From Ashinkailepas kermadecensis (Eukaryota; Arthropoda; Thecostraca; Neolepadidae), in NCBI GenBank assembly GCA_034440615.1, contig JAOTOM010005094.1, forward strand, positions 708,001 through 772,000: 64,000 nucleotides of DNA, in the 5' to 3' direction. A program made the translations under genes and the position numbers. Positions within the stretch are counted from its first letter, which is position 1, and the number at the start of each line of letters is the position of its first letter. The notes beneath the pieces are model-generated. The model was given only the letters and a program-made list of their open reading frames with translations. It was not told the DNA's origin and searched no databases. Of the stretch, positions 11,546 to 23,261 are shown piece by piece.

Positions 11546-11775
11546 ACCGACATCGCCACACTGGTGAAGCGGCTTCAAATGCAGAAAACGCCGGTACGTG
11601 CTTGTAGCCAAGTACTTTAATGCGGGAGCGGCATCACTGGCCAGTCATCAAGAAGTAAGTCCGTGTTTCAGGAGTGCTCGTGAAATCAATTGCACAACTT
11701 CAGATTTTGGCAACAGTGTTGTGCTTGAAACTGTGCTTGACACTGCGAAATATAATCATATCATGCATCCAAGTA

Positions 11776-12888
11776 CCACACATTGGCACACGTTGGCTGC
11801 TTCTTGTCGTGTCCTCTCAATGTAACACACATTGGCACACGTTGGCTGCTTCTTGTCGTGTCCTCTCAATGTAACACACATTGGCACACGTTGGCTGCTT
11901 CTTGTCGTGTCCTCTCAATGTACCACACATTGGCACACGTTGGCTGCTTCTTGTCATGTCCTCTCAATGTACCACACATTGGCACACGTTGGCTGCTTCT
12001 TGTCGTGTCCTCTCAATGTAACACACATTGGCACACGTTGGCTGCTTCTTGTCGTGTCCTCTCAATGTACCACACATTGGCACACGTTGGCTCCTTCTTG
12101 TCGTGTCCTCTCAATGTACCACACATTGGCACACGTTGGCTCCTTCTTGTCGTGTCCTCTCAATGTAACACACATTGGCACACGTTGGCTCCTTCTTGTC
12201 GTGTCCTCTCAATGTACCACACATTGGAACGTTGGCTGCTTCTTGTCTGTCCCTAACACACATTGGCACACGTTGGCTCCTTCTTGTCGTGTCCTCTCAA
12301 TGTACCACACATTGGCACACGTTGGCTCCTTCTTGTCGTGTCCTCTCAATGTAACACACATTGGCACACGTTGGCTCCTTCTTGTCGTGTCCTCTCAATG
12401 TACCACACATTGGCACACGTTGGCTCCTTCTTGTCGTGTCCTCTCAATGTAACACACATTGGCACACGTTGGCTGCTTCTTGTCGTGTCCTCTCAATGTA
12501 ACACACATTGGCACACGTTGGCTGCTTCTTGTCGTGTCCTCTCAATGTAACACACATTGGCACACGTTGGCTGCTTCTTGTCGTGTCCTCTCAATGTAAC
12601 ACACATTGGCACACGTTGGCTGCTTCTTGTCGTGTCCTCTCAATGTAACACACATTGGCACACGTTGGCTCCTTCTTGTCGTGTCCTCTCAATGTAACAC
12701 ACATTGGCACACGTTGGCTCCTTCTTGTCGTGTCCTCTCAATGTAACACACATTGGCACACGTTGGCTGCTTCTTGTCGTGTCCTCTCAATGTAACACAC
12801 ATTGGCACACGTTGGCTCCTTCTTGTCGTGTCCTCTCAATGTAACACACATTGGCACACGTTGGCTCCTTCTTGTCGTGTCCTCTCAA
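11776..12888. repeat. 49-bp tandem repeat x about 23
   Basis: Units with CACATTGGCACACGTTGGCT and CTTCTTGTCGTGTCCTCTCA, in the intron of the cupin gene. Variants (TGCTTC/TCCTTC, GTAACAC/GTACCAC) fall in runs. One unit at 12225-12250 is shortened. No unique spacers occur between units, so it is not a CRISPR. Confidence 0.95.
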
Positions 12889-12959
12889 TGCGAGGCTCGC
12901 ACTCATTCCAAGTATTTAACCTTGCATGCATTCTGGGTGAAAGACCAAGTAACTATATG

Positions 12960-13460
12960 CTCTAGGTGGTAGGTTAGGCGCCCATATGTTTCGGGTAGCA
13001 GAAGTCGGGGACGCTCGTCTCGCAATCGAAAGGTTGTGGGTTCGAATCTCACCTGTCGCAACTCTTCGCCCGCGACCAATCGGCGTGAGAGATTGGCGAC
13101 ACTATATGACTCAACGGTCGACGTGTCGTAAAACCAATAACCGACTAACCGGGTAGCACAAGTCCGACACCCATGTGTTCTGGGTGATAGGTCAGATGTC
13201 TATATACTCCAGCTGGTACAAGTCAGATGTCCACGTGCTCTCGTCGGTAGTTTAAATGCCGATGTGTTCCGGGCGATAGATCAGGTCCCAGGTATTCCGG
13301 GTGATAGGACGGGTGGTGGTGGTGGATTTGTGCTTTAGGAAGCGTCGACTGCGTTGGTCATTTTGCGGCCATGATGTCCTGGTGCTCAGAGTGATGTGAG
13401 ATGCTCACAAGTTCTGTGTAGCATAGGCCAGGTACCCAGGTGTTCTGGATTGTTGGTCAG
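12960..13460. repeat. Degenerate ~30-bp repeat, split by a SINE
   Basis: Old units of the type CAGGT-CCAGGTGTTCTGGGTGATAGG recur before and after the SINE at 13.0 kb, and again just before cupin exon 2 (13950-13985). Confidence 0.6.
13000..13148 (+). mobile_element. tRNA-derived SINE, copy 1
   Basis: Contains box B GGGTTCGAATC at 13038, preceded by a tRNA-like arm, then a body with GACCAATCGGCGTGAGAGAT and a tail AAAACCAATAACCGA. The same body and tail occur in reverse at 15.5 kb. Confidence 0.65.
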
Positions 13461-13524
13461 ATACCCATTAGGGTAACCATGTTTTTCATTGCTCCGGATA
13501 CAGGATTCCCACGGGTATCATTCC

Positions 13525-13862
13525 ATGCGTTTCGGCGTGCTCCGTACGAATATACCGGTTTTGACCCGTAAACAAAAAAATTGGAGCCAGCACAACTACA
13601 TTGAAGCTTTCTGCATACAAAATTGTTCGTACATTTTCCAGGTTTGCTTCTAGGTGGTAAATATTTTTTACAACGGAGAAGTAAATAGGTCATTCACACA
13701 TTTCAGCTGGCTTTATGCCAAAAATATTTACCATCTAATAGCACAACTGGAAATGGTGTGAAAAGAAATGTGGAATAACAACACCTTCAAGATCGTTGTG
13801 CAGATTCCAATTTTTTGTTAAGTCAAGACCGGTATATTCGTACTCAGTACGCCGAAACGCAT
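13525..13862. mobile_element. MITE-like element with ~57-bp terminal inverted repeats
   Basis: The left end (13525-13584) begins ATGCGTTTCGGCG and contains ACGAATATACCGGT. The right end (13807-13862) is its reverse complement with a few differences. The interior is AT-rich and non-coding. The 338-bp length and ends fit a non-autonomous DNA transposon; I could not define a clear target-site duplication. Confidence 0.7.
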
Positions 13863-14025
13863 CGAATTACCATTCGACGCGGTGTGTTGTTGATTCCCAT
13901 ACCCAGAAATCCTAAATCCGAAACAAAAATGGAAAAAGGGTAGCCCTAATGCCCAATGCTTCGAGTAGCATTGGTCGGGTATCTACGTACACCGAGGATG
14001 ACCTGACCCGCGTCTCGTCTCTCAG

Positions 14026-14442
14026 GCCGGCACCTACTTCGTCCCGGTGTTCACGTCGCCCGTGGCGGAGGCCGGCGCCGAGGGCTGCGTCACCAACACG
14101 ATCCTGGAGCTGCAGCCGGCCGGCACGCGCATCCCGTGGCTGCGCGCCAGGACCACCAGCCAGCTGTTCGTGTGGCACCATGGCGGCGCGCAGCTGGGTC
14201 CGGCCGGCCAGTACCAGCGGCGCGTGCTGGGCGACCCGCTGCGACAGGCGGCCGCCCAGTACCAGCTGGCGCTGCCCGTCGGCTGGTGGATCGCCACCGA
14301 GGTGCTCTCCGACACCGAGTACGCGCTGTTCAGCGGCTCGGCGGTGCCGGCGTTCGATCGGCTCGACTACGACCTGGCCGAGCGGCCCAGCCTGCTGGCA
14401 CAGCACGCCGACGTCATACAGGCCGTTTACGAGCCGCGCTAG
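14026..14442 (+). CDS. Secreted Cupin_5/DUF985-type protein, exon 2 (end)
   Basis: 138 codons and a TAG stop. The acceptor is GTCTCTCAG, phase 0, matching exon 1, so the joined product is 183 residues. Seen: AGTYFVPVFTSPVAEAG, then CVTNTILELQPAGTRI, then TSQLFVWHHGGAQL, then YQLALPVGWWIATEVLSD, then FSGSAVPAFDRLDYDLAERP. Known: Cupin_5 (DUF985) proteins have an opening Gly-x-Tyr-Phe strand, a Trp-His or Phe-His strand, a Val-Pro-x-Gly-x-Trp turn and a final Val-x-Pro-x-Phe-Asp-Phe-x-Asp-Phe motif; all four have counterparts here. They form small beta-barrels of mostly unknown function. Inferred: a secreted single-domain cupin, ligand unknown. The coding sequence has very high GC at third positions. 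Its last codons and stop are repeated in tandem downstream. Confidence 0.75.
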   Translation, partial: AGTYFVPVFTSPVAEAGAEGCVTNTILELQPAGTRIPWLRARTTSQLFVWHHGGAQLGPAGQYQRRVLGDPLRQAAAQYQLALPVGWWIATEVLSDTEYALFSGSAVPAFDRLDYDLAERPSLLAQHADVIQAVYEPR

Positions 14443-14722
14443 ACGTCATACAGGCGCGTCATACAGGCCGTACGAGCCGTGTGGACGTCATCAGGCGCGT
14501 CATACAGGCCGTTTACGAGCCGCGCTAGACGTCATACAGGCGCGTCATACAGGCCGTGTAGCTAACGTCATACAGGCGCGTCATACAGGCCGTGTACGAG
14601 CCGCGCTAGACGTCATACAAGCGCGTCATACAGGCCGTGTGCGAGCCGCGCCGGACGTCATACCGGCCGTGTACGAGCCGCGCTGGACGTCATACAGGCG
14701 CGTCATACAGGCCGCAAGGCGT
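14411..14722. repeat. ~45-bp repeat made from the cupin 3' coding end
   Basis: Units repeat GACGTCATACAGG, CGTCATACAGGCCGT and TACGAGCCGCGCTAGACG, including the stop codon of the cupin gene; several decayed copies follow in the 3' UTR. Confidence 0.85.
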
Positions 14723-14873
14723 GGTGCTGCGGTTGGCTTCATGTGACGTCATGGGTGGCTCGACTGGAGGCCGGAAGCTGTCGTTCGCCTCATCGGGACT
14801 CATATGACCCGTTGGACGGTACCCAATCCCCTTTCTGCGTCCTGATCATTCGTTTGAATGATCCTGTCCACGG

Positions 14874-14891
14874 AATAAACAACACAATTAA
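14874..14891 (+). promoter_or_regulatory. Polyadenylation signal of the cupin gene
   Basis: AATAAA at 14874 and ATTAAA at 14886, about 430 bases after the cupin stop codon, with no other plus-strand gene between. The 20-bp array starting near 14946 would lie just beyond the transcript end. Confidence 0.5.
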
Positions 14892-14945
14892 AGCTGACAG
14901 AAGACGGCACCGTAAATGTGCGCCAACAGGCAGCAAGTAGCGCGC

Positions 14946-15124
14946 GAGCAGTACCACTCCTCCGCGAGCAGTACCACTCCTCCGCGAGCAGTACCACTCC
15001 TCCGCGAGCAGTACCACTCCTCCGCGAGCAGTACCACTCCTCTGCGAGCAGTACCACTCCTCCGCGAGCAGTACCACTCCTCCGCGAGCAGTACCACTCC
15101 TCCGCGAGCAGTACCACTCCTCCG
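14946..15124. repeat. 20-bp tandem repeat x 9
   Basis: Almost perfect units of GTACCACTCCTCCGCGAGCA; one unit has CTG for CCG. Just beyond the cupin polyadenylation signal. Confidence 0.95.
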
Positions 15125-15419
15125 CTTTGTACACGGCGACATGTTGGTGTGCACCATTCACTGTGACGCTGAGGAACCCTCTTGTGCAGCGAAGGCACCG
15201 TCAGATAAGGCAGAACTGGGTGTGTGGTGCGACACGCCCCCATGGCTGGCTAGGGCGGACGCTGACGTGATCCCAGCCGCGCTAGTATAGAGTGCTGGTG
15301 AGAGGTGAGAGGCAGGTGAGAGGGCGGGATGGAGGTGACCCGGTGGTCAGCTGAGACCAACGCGTGACAGACACGTGCTGGTGTTATTGTGTGATGACTG
15401 TGCCAACAGTTTTCACCGG

Positions 15420-15605
15420 TGCGGACTCCGGTGGTTATCGGTTCTAGGACTCGTCGAGTGTTTTGGGTCACATAGCGTCGCCAATCTCTTACTCCGATTG
15501 GTCGAGAGCGAAGAGTAGCAACAGGTGGAAATCGAATCCACAACCATTTAGTCGGGAGACGAACAACTTACCCCAAGACTGGTCACCCCACCTGAGCGCA
15601 CTCTG
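15420..15605 (-). mobile_element. tRNA-derived SINE, copy 2 (same family as at 13.0 kb)
   Basis: On the minus strand, box B GGATTCGATTTCC (15529-15540) is followed by CTCTCGACCAATCGGAGTAA, an AGAGATTGGCGAC stretch and a CCGATAACC tail, closely matching the body and tail at 13040-13148. Confidence 0.65.
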
Positions 15606-17280
15606 TGAGCAGCAATGTATGACGGACGATATCAGGAAGCAGTCACATAATACCTAGCAGCCTGTTGCATTCACTGGCCTGCTCATTGGGCTCGAATGCA
15701 ATCTAACTTAGTTGTTCCGTAAACAGAAATATATGTGCCATAAGCGTCTGTACATTCTTGATCAGTGCATGTTTTCAAAGTGCGTCGGAACATCCATGAA
15801 GTTGGGTACCAACTTTATGATTGCATTCAATTCGACAATTGCCGTGTAATGCTCATTGTGCTAATGGCTATGATTCCCTCCCCCACACACAACAACAAGA
15901 AGTGCAATGAAGAAGAGAGCCACGACTGACTTGTTCCCAGACCCTATGGTGTGTTAATTTTGCCTAGTGCTTTATCCTGTTCTCATTCTACCCAGTCACT
16001 CCTGTCACTCGAATTATCTTTCCAGCCGAAATATACGCCCCAGCCTTTGAAGCCATCCGGCGTATCTTTAGGTCGCCCTAAAACTGACAAATTCGTGCGG
16101 ATCGGCTGTTGCGATGCTGTCCTGGTGAAGTGAAACTGATCATAACAGATTTAGCATTGACTTTGAAGTACTTAGTTTGGAATATATGACCTTAAAGAGG
16201 ATATATTTACCACATAAGCTGCTGTTCTACGCAAATTGTGATCGCAAGAAGCTGGCAAGCCAGTCCTCCAGCGAAAATTTGTCGTTTTTCTCACGAGCTG
16301 GTGGTTCTTAGTTCGTGAACCTAAAAAAGTATAGTTACGATTGTGAAAAATTAGTAATTTGACGGACTTTATCCAAAAATTCCTGATGCAAGTCTGAAAA
16401 TCAGTACCTTTGAATCACACCAATAAATTATAATTGCGTTTCTGTACTTGAACAAGAACACCAAGCCGAATACGGATGCGAAATGAAGCGAATAAATATG
16501 CACTGTCCACACTGTTCGGTTTTATCGTTAGGCGTCAGACACAATGTTAATGCGGACATCGGGGGATCTCCAGAAAAGAAAGAAAACAGGTAGGTTCTTG
16601 ATGCCATTCAAGGACAATGAAATATGCGCCCGCGACAAGCGCGCCCAGATGTTCACTAGTGTGCGCGCGAATAATATAATTACAATTTATGAGGCTCTTT
16701 CTCCATAAAATATGATGCGAAGTGCATTTATGAAAGTAAGCTGGCCTTCAGAGGTCAATTTAATTGCCACTTACAGTGATATATTGCGCATATTGTTACT
16801 TTGCGTATTGGCTTCTGGAACTATTTTCCACCATAGCTGGCGGGCCTCGCGGCCCGCGGCCCGTCCCCGACCGCCCGACATTCATAATATGGCGGGGCGC
16901 GCTTGGGGGCGCTGACCATTCCCTGAATGTTAATGGGCCCCAACCCCAAAGTTACAGGTAAATTTTCATATTTGAAGCGAAAGGCGATGTGCCTGGCATG
17001 AGTTCGGCCACCACTGGAGTTGAGCCCGACAGGTTTTCTCAATATTGTTTAAGAACATTACCCGTATGAGCGTTGAATGGAAAGAATGCATCTACAACCG
17101 TGAATTTCACCTACACCATTTTGGCGTGGCAGAATCGATGTTGCTTAGTATTGTTGAAGGGTGGAACTTTACTTTTTGTCGTGCCATCGCTCGTCGGCCC
17201 TACGGATCCTCTGGGCAGCAACCGTCGGCGCTTGACGTGCATCGAGCCATGCCAGAACCTCAATAATGCCGGAAAACAAG
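15606..17280. other. Intron 24 sequence, nothing recognised
   Basis: Mostly AT-rich, with a GC-rich patch at 16840-16930. No splice-flanked coding segment was seen on either strand. Confidence 0.5.
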
Positions 17281-17830
17281 GTAAAAAATGGCAGGGTTAG
17301 ATATCGTTGAAAGTAGTCGAGTATAGCATCAGAAGGCAGCTGATTTTATGCCGGTTTATTTGAGGCCATTGGAAATTAAGTCTGTAATGTAGAACATCTG
17401 ATGTGCAATTAAAAGGAATACAATATGGTAATTCGAAACAAATCCTGAAATTGAGTACAAAAATGACAGGGTTAGATATCTATAAAAGTAGTCGAGTATG
17501 GAATCAGAAGGCAGCTGATTTTATGCAGTTATATTTGAGACCATTGGAAATAAATTCGCTAATGTAGAACATCTGATATACAACTTAAGGGAATATAATG
17601 TGATAATTCGAGACACAAATCCTGAAATTGAGTGCAAAAATGTCAGGGTTAGATATCTATAAAAGTAGTCGAGTATGACATCAGAAGGCAGCTGATTTTA
17701 TGCCAGTTTATTTGAGAACTCGAAATTAATTCGGTTATGTAGAACATCTGATATCCATTTTATAACAATACAATGTGATAACTTTGGACACAAATTCTGG
17801 AATTGAGTGCAAAAGTGACAGGGTTCAACC
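17281..17830. repeat. ~176-bp satellite-like repeat x 3
   Basis: AT-rich units start near 17281, 17456 and 17633, sharing CAGGGTTAGATATC, AGTAGTCGAGTAT, GAAGGCAGCTGATTTTATGC and TGTAGAACATCTGAT. A more diverged copy follows to about 17960. Confidence 0.85.
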
Positions 17831-17959
17831 TTCATGGAAGTTACTCAAAATGATATAAAAATGTAGCACGTTCGATATTGGTTTAGTTAAGAACATTGGA
17901 AATTGGCAGCACATCACACCAAAGATGTATGATACGTTTTTATTACATGATGTTGAGTG

Positions 17960-19480
17960 GCCAATTGCTCCCATTTCACTTTAAGGGCAAAGTAACAGGG
18001 TGAAATGATTTGATAATAAAACGAACTACACATCATAAGAGAGCTTGTTTCTATGTTGTTCAAATTTGACCATTGGAAATTACTTGCACCTCCTCTAGAA
18101 ACTAGAATATAGCATTATTCATAGCAACCCCACTCTGGTGGCGTTCTTTCACAAACCCACCACCAGAGCGGCGCCACCGGTATTATGTCCGCTCATGACG
18201 CCTAACGTATTACTTCTATGCAGGCATGAATGCGTGAATTCAACCCGGTTGGCTATTAGCAGTATATCCTTTTATCATGATCCTACTCGTGAGTGCTGAG
18301 CGTGGCGCCATGTGCAGCTGCCGCGCTTCAGTCTGGGTAGCACATATTCTCCTTAACACTCCCATCTTTCCTGGTATTCTTGCTTATCCCTTCCATAACA
18401 TGTGTGCTTTCAATCCCGATGTCATTTCATTACGACAGCACCTCAACGGCACCATTTTTCAGTGGGTACGTTCGAAATGTCAATGGGATAAAATTCAATA
18501 CAAATACATAGACTACACTACCTGCGGGATTTGGAAGAGAGGTTCTGCGATATTTGTGAACTTAAGAATTACGCCTGTTGGCATTCAATCAGAGCAAAAA
18601 GCTTACGAACACTGAAATTCCATTGGCTAATTTGCAATATTCCTACATCCTATTTATCATCCGCTGAGAATGTCAAGCTCTATTCAGCTCCATGCACCGC
18701 AAGCGTACCAATACACTTTGCATGTAGCGCCGCGTCCGTGCAGAATGCAAGTCGCGAATCTCATCCAAAGGGACATAGGCGTAGGAACGTTTGAAAAAGT
18801 GAGGGGGCCAGGGTCAACAGCAGGGGCGGACCCAGGGATTTCGCAAAGTACCTTCGCTGAGCACTTGTGGATAGGGAACCCGATAATTGTAATAGTGAAC
18901 ACACAACATTCACCGCAGAGGGGGATGGGACAGGCCCCCTGGAAGCGCCTATGGCTCAAAGCAACATGTGGTACGAAAAAGAACTATCATAGCAGTATAA
19001 GTACTTTCAAATTCAGACTTCACTCTGAACTTCGAACTCTGTTCACGACTGATGGATTCTTTTGTAATAAGTTTATCTTCCTGCTGCAAGTGAAACCATT
19101 AGTACCTATTGCCGTTCAAACAAAATGTATTCAACTTCCGCTATGTGTGTAGGGGGGGGGGGGAGTGCAAGCTTAATACAGCCTCAATAATCAGTATGTG
19201 GTGTGCTCTAGTTTCCATGATATAGTACTATACGCTTCTAACATATCCCCTGTTGCAAATGTCACCGATGTTGGTGAAGAGAAAGAATAAGCAAGAACGT
19301 AGCCTACTTGCTGGCCCATGGCAAAAGAAGTCTCATGATTGATGTTGGAAAGGATGAGGAACAGAAAAGACGGGTGATCGCTGGTTGAAAATTATTTGAT
19401 CCGGTGTGTGGCAGACCAAGATTGGCAGGCTAACATAATTGTAGGGTGTTCGTGTGTTTTTTTGTTGTAAACAAATATGT
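17960..19480. other. Intron 24 sequence, nothing recognised
   Basis: No gene or repeat with support. Open frames at 18277-18615 and 18670-19152 lack splice context and codon bias. Confidence 0.5.
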
Positions 19481-19489
19481 ATGGGTTTA

Positions 19490-21770
19490 AGGCCCTGCCG
19501 CTTTTTGCCGGAGTCGGTACGCTTTGTAGGGCCAGATACATTTTCGTCCTCCAGTTGTGTTCTTAGGATCTCTCTGTGTTTATTTGGGGTTCCTCGCTCA
19601 CATTTGTGGGACCCCAGCACGATATTGGGGGCTCCGGTATAATTTATCGGGGTTCCGACGCGACTTTTCGGGCCTAGGCGCGTGGTTCCGGGGGGATCCG
19701 ACGTCAGTTTTCTGGGCTCAACGCTATTTTTGTTGACCTCTCCTGAATTATGTAAAGTCCGAGCCACGGCCTTATATTTCGGGCCCTCGGCGACATTTCT
19801 TTTTGTGTCCCGCGGCGATTTTTCCAACTCCGGTACGTTTTTCGGTGCCGTATGCGATTTGTTAAGGCATCTGGTGGTATGTTTGAGCTAAGGAGCGATT
19901 TTCTTGGCTCGGACATTTATGCTTTGGAATCTCTATTTGAAGGGCTCCGGTTTGATCCTTGTCGGGTTTCGATACGATTTTGGGGCCACGCTGTGCTTAG
20001 CTGGGACCAACGACGCCAATTTTTTGGAGCCCCGAGGGGAAATTTTGATGCCCGGACCAGAATTTATGGGACTACTGACCGGAATTTTGGGTCCAAAGCG
20101 CGATATTTGGGGGGCTTGGCGCTAGTTCGAGGAGCGTGTTGTACTTATCTGGGCTCCAGTGCGAATTTGCGTTCCCCGACGCAAATTTTCGGGTACGGTG
20201 CAAGTGTTTTGGTGCCCGTTGCATTTATTTATAACCCCCAATTCTGGGGGCCCCGACGCAAATTTATGGGGTGCCAGAACCATTTTTGGGGACCCCGACG
20301 CCATTCTTGGATTCCTGGAAGTCCACCTCTTCAGGATGTGGGGGGGGGGGCATTTGCCATTGGTATGCCACTGCAGCTGCTCAACGAACCATTTTTTCAG
20401 CCGATGGCACCCTTAAGAGCAGAAAGGACCTTTGGATAACTTTCTTTCGGGGCATGTTCTGAATTTTCCGTTGCTCGGGTCGACTCGATGGAGTCCTTTT
20501 GTGATTTTTGGCTGTCGACTTGTATTTTTTGTAAGCATCTTGCGCGATATTTTTGGGCCCCGTTACGATTCTTCGGTCTCCCGGTGCATTTTTTTTGGTG
20601 CTCCAAGGCGCTTCTTTTCCGAGCCAGACGCGTTTCTTGGATCTGACGCAATTTCTGTGGCCGTAGAGTAATATTCCGGATAGGAATGTATTTTGGGGAA
20701 GCCAGCTGCGACTTGTGGGGCTCCGGCGGGACTTTTTGGGCCCCTAATGTTATTTCCAAGGGCAGCGGCGCGACGTTTTTTGGTCCAAGTGCGATTTTTG
20801 GACCATGTCTTCATTTGTTGGGATGCCTATCGCGAGTTTAGTGGCCTCGACATGTCTTTGGGGGCCCAACACGTTCTGGTTTCTTTTTAATCGACCGCTA
20901 GGAGTCCAAAGTGATTTTTCATGTCTAAACTGTTTTTTCGTTGGCCCTGCTTCATTTATTGTGTGTTCCCGATGATACTTTTGGGGCCCCTGTGCGACCT
21001 GTCAAGCCCCTAGCGTGATTTTCAGGGGCCCGGGTGCGACGTTTTTGTACCTTCAGGCTCAGCGTGGTTTTCAGTGGCCTCGGCCCAACGTTTTGAGTCC
21101 CCGTTGTGATTTTCAAGAACCACGGCACGACTTTTTTCGGGCCCCAGCGTGATTTTCTGCGGCCCGGACAGTCTTTCTGCGGCCCCCATCGTGATTTTCA
21201 AGAACCACGGCACGACATTTTCTGCTCCCAGCGTGGTTTTCAGGAGCCCTGGTAAAACTTTTTGTGCCCCCAGCGCGATTATCAGGGGCCCCGGCCCGAC
21301 CTTTTGGGACCCAGTGTGATTTTGAGTGCCCGGCCAGTCTTTTTCGGGCCAAGCGTCATCTTCGGGGATCCGGATAAATTGTTTGGCCCCCAGCGTGATT
21401 TGCAGGGGCACGGTCCGACCTTTTAAGGCATTAGCGTGAGTTCATGGGGTCCTGGTGGGACTTATCATGGTCCCGGCGCGACTTTTTGGAGGCCTAACGG
21501 TATTTTCAGGGACCCGATCCCACATTTTGGAGCCATCAACGTCATTTTTAGGGTCCCGGGACGATTTTTGAGGAATTCACTGTAATTTTCAGGGGCCTTG
21601 GTGGGATTTTGGAAGACCCCAGCCTCATTTTCAGGGATCCTTGCGCGACTTTTTGGCGGCTCTAAACTGATTTTGTGGGTCCCGGTGCGATTGTTGGGGA
21701 CACCAGCATGATTTTTAGGGAGCCTGGCGCTATTTTTCCGAACCCAGGCACGATTATTTGGGGCCCACAA
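19490..21770. repeat. Long degenerate ~30-bp minisatellite (about 75 units)
   Basis: Units alternate a GGGGCCCC-like block and a short T-run, for example CAGCGTGATTTTCAGGGGCC and CGGCACGACTTTTTGGG, with heavy divergence. At 21.0-21.4 kb a higher-order copy is visible (TCAAGAACCACGGCACGAC occurs twice). The open frames through it are artefacts. Confidence 0.8.
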
Positions 21771-21779
21771 CCTCTCATG

Positions 21780-23240
21780 GGGAGGGGGACTGCTCCAATG
21801 CCCCCTCCCTTCGATACGCCCATGCGCATGCCCCAATGATTGTATAGCTTAACCATGACGTCTATGTAGTACACCGCACAAAATCGACTTTCCTACGCCC
21901 ATTTAACTGCTTACACCAGAAGTAGTGTTCAGAAATATACACCCTGCAATTGGCCCAAATTCATCTCATTATCTTCAGGGTTCTTAAATCTCAGCCTGGA
22001 CGTACACATCACTGGACGATGAAAAGCCTTGGTAGTAGTCTCCGTTGTAATTCGGTGTTTTGCACTTTTAATCAAAATGTCTTCACTGAATAGATGCTGG
22101 GATCAGTGTCTTTGATAAGCAGAGATTGTTGCATATACCATGACACCACCATCTTACCAAACCATTTCTGTTCAACGACATAATTTGAATTAAATGTTTA
22201 ACGTGCTGCCAATGCCACTATGCAGTTACCCAGCTGAAAATCCACTCGGGTCAGTTGCCATGCTTGTCATGTGCCTTCTCAGGTCATATGACAAGCATCG
22301 CTCGTTACTCGTCACATCATCACTCTTCATATCACTCCTCGTGTGACCTTGTCAGGTCGCACCACGGGCGCCTAATCCTCTCGGGGATTCTGAGATTCTG
22401 ACAGGCGTTCTAGCACCTTGAAGTTGATATAATAAGTTGTGGACTTCATTATTGCATCTATGCTACCATAATAAATGATGGAAATAAGTAATTTGTTATG
22501 TTGGATACCAGCACCGAAATGCCCAGGCATCTCACTGAAAAGGTTGGATATTTGTGTGCTGTGCCAAACTGTGAAAATCCATTGAAATGTGGAATTTTTT
22601 TCGTTCTATTTCATACTACAGTCACGCAATGTATGCATCGTGGCAGTAATTTTATGCTTCAATGATCAAAATACATGTAAATGTTGAAGTGTATGGCAGC
22701 TAGGAGTAAGGATATATATAATACATGGCTATGTAATATCAAGGCAAGGAACTTGCACTTGCAAATTGTACGTCTTACCTTGATTGTGTTACGTTATTGC
22801 CTTCAGCCTTTATAATTTTATACTGTAGGCAATATTAATGAAATCGATGTTAAATATGCTAACAGTAAAATAACCACAGTGAAACTCTAGTATGAATGTG
22901 TCTGGGTACTAGCTGGCACATCATCTGCTTTATAGTCTTTTCATAACATAATATAAGGTGTGAATATCCATGCATCTGTTGCATTACATCAACTCCTGAA
23001 TTAGTTGCGTTGTTGTAAGGTCTTGTCCAAGTGTTTATACTTAAAAATGAAGTGCTACCATGTGGTATGTGAAACTTGTATTTAGTTATGGATTGCAGGA
23101 ACGTTTTCACATATTCAAATGTGTGCATGCTGCCTTTTATTAAATATAAATATCTCAAAAGTGGGAGGGCCAGCTAGCATTGTTGCCCCCCCCCCCCCCC
23201 TCCCCCACTTCGAAAAGTGGAAGGGCCATGGCCCCCTGCC
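21780..23240. other. Intron 24 sequence, nothing recognised
   Basis: AT-rich sequence with a C-homopolymer at 23186-23205. No coding segment or RNA gene was recognised. Confidence 0.5.
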
Positions 23241-23261
23241 CATACTGACGTGGCCCATACT

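Noticed and set aside
11776..12888. CRISPR-like array
   Set aside because: Units are contiguous 49-bp repeats without unique spacers, in a eukaryotic intron.
18277..18615. 112-codon open frame on the plus strand
   Set aside because: AT-rich codons, no splice sites or recognisable domain, unlike the GC-rich true exons.
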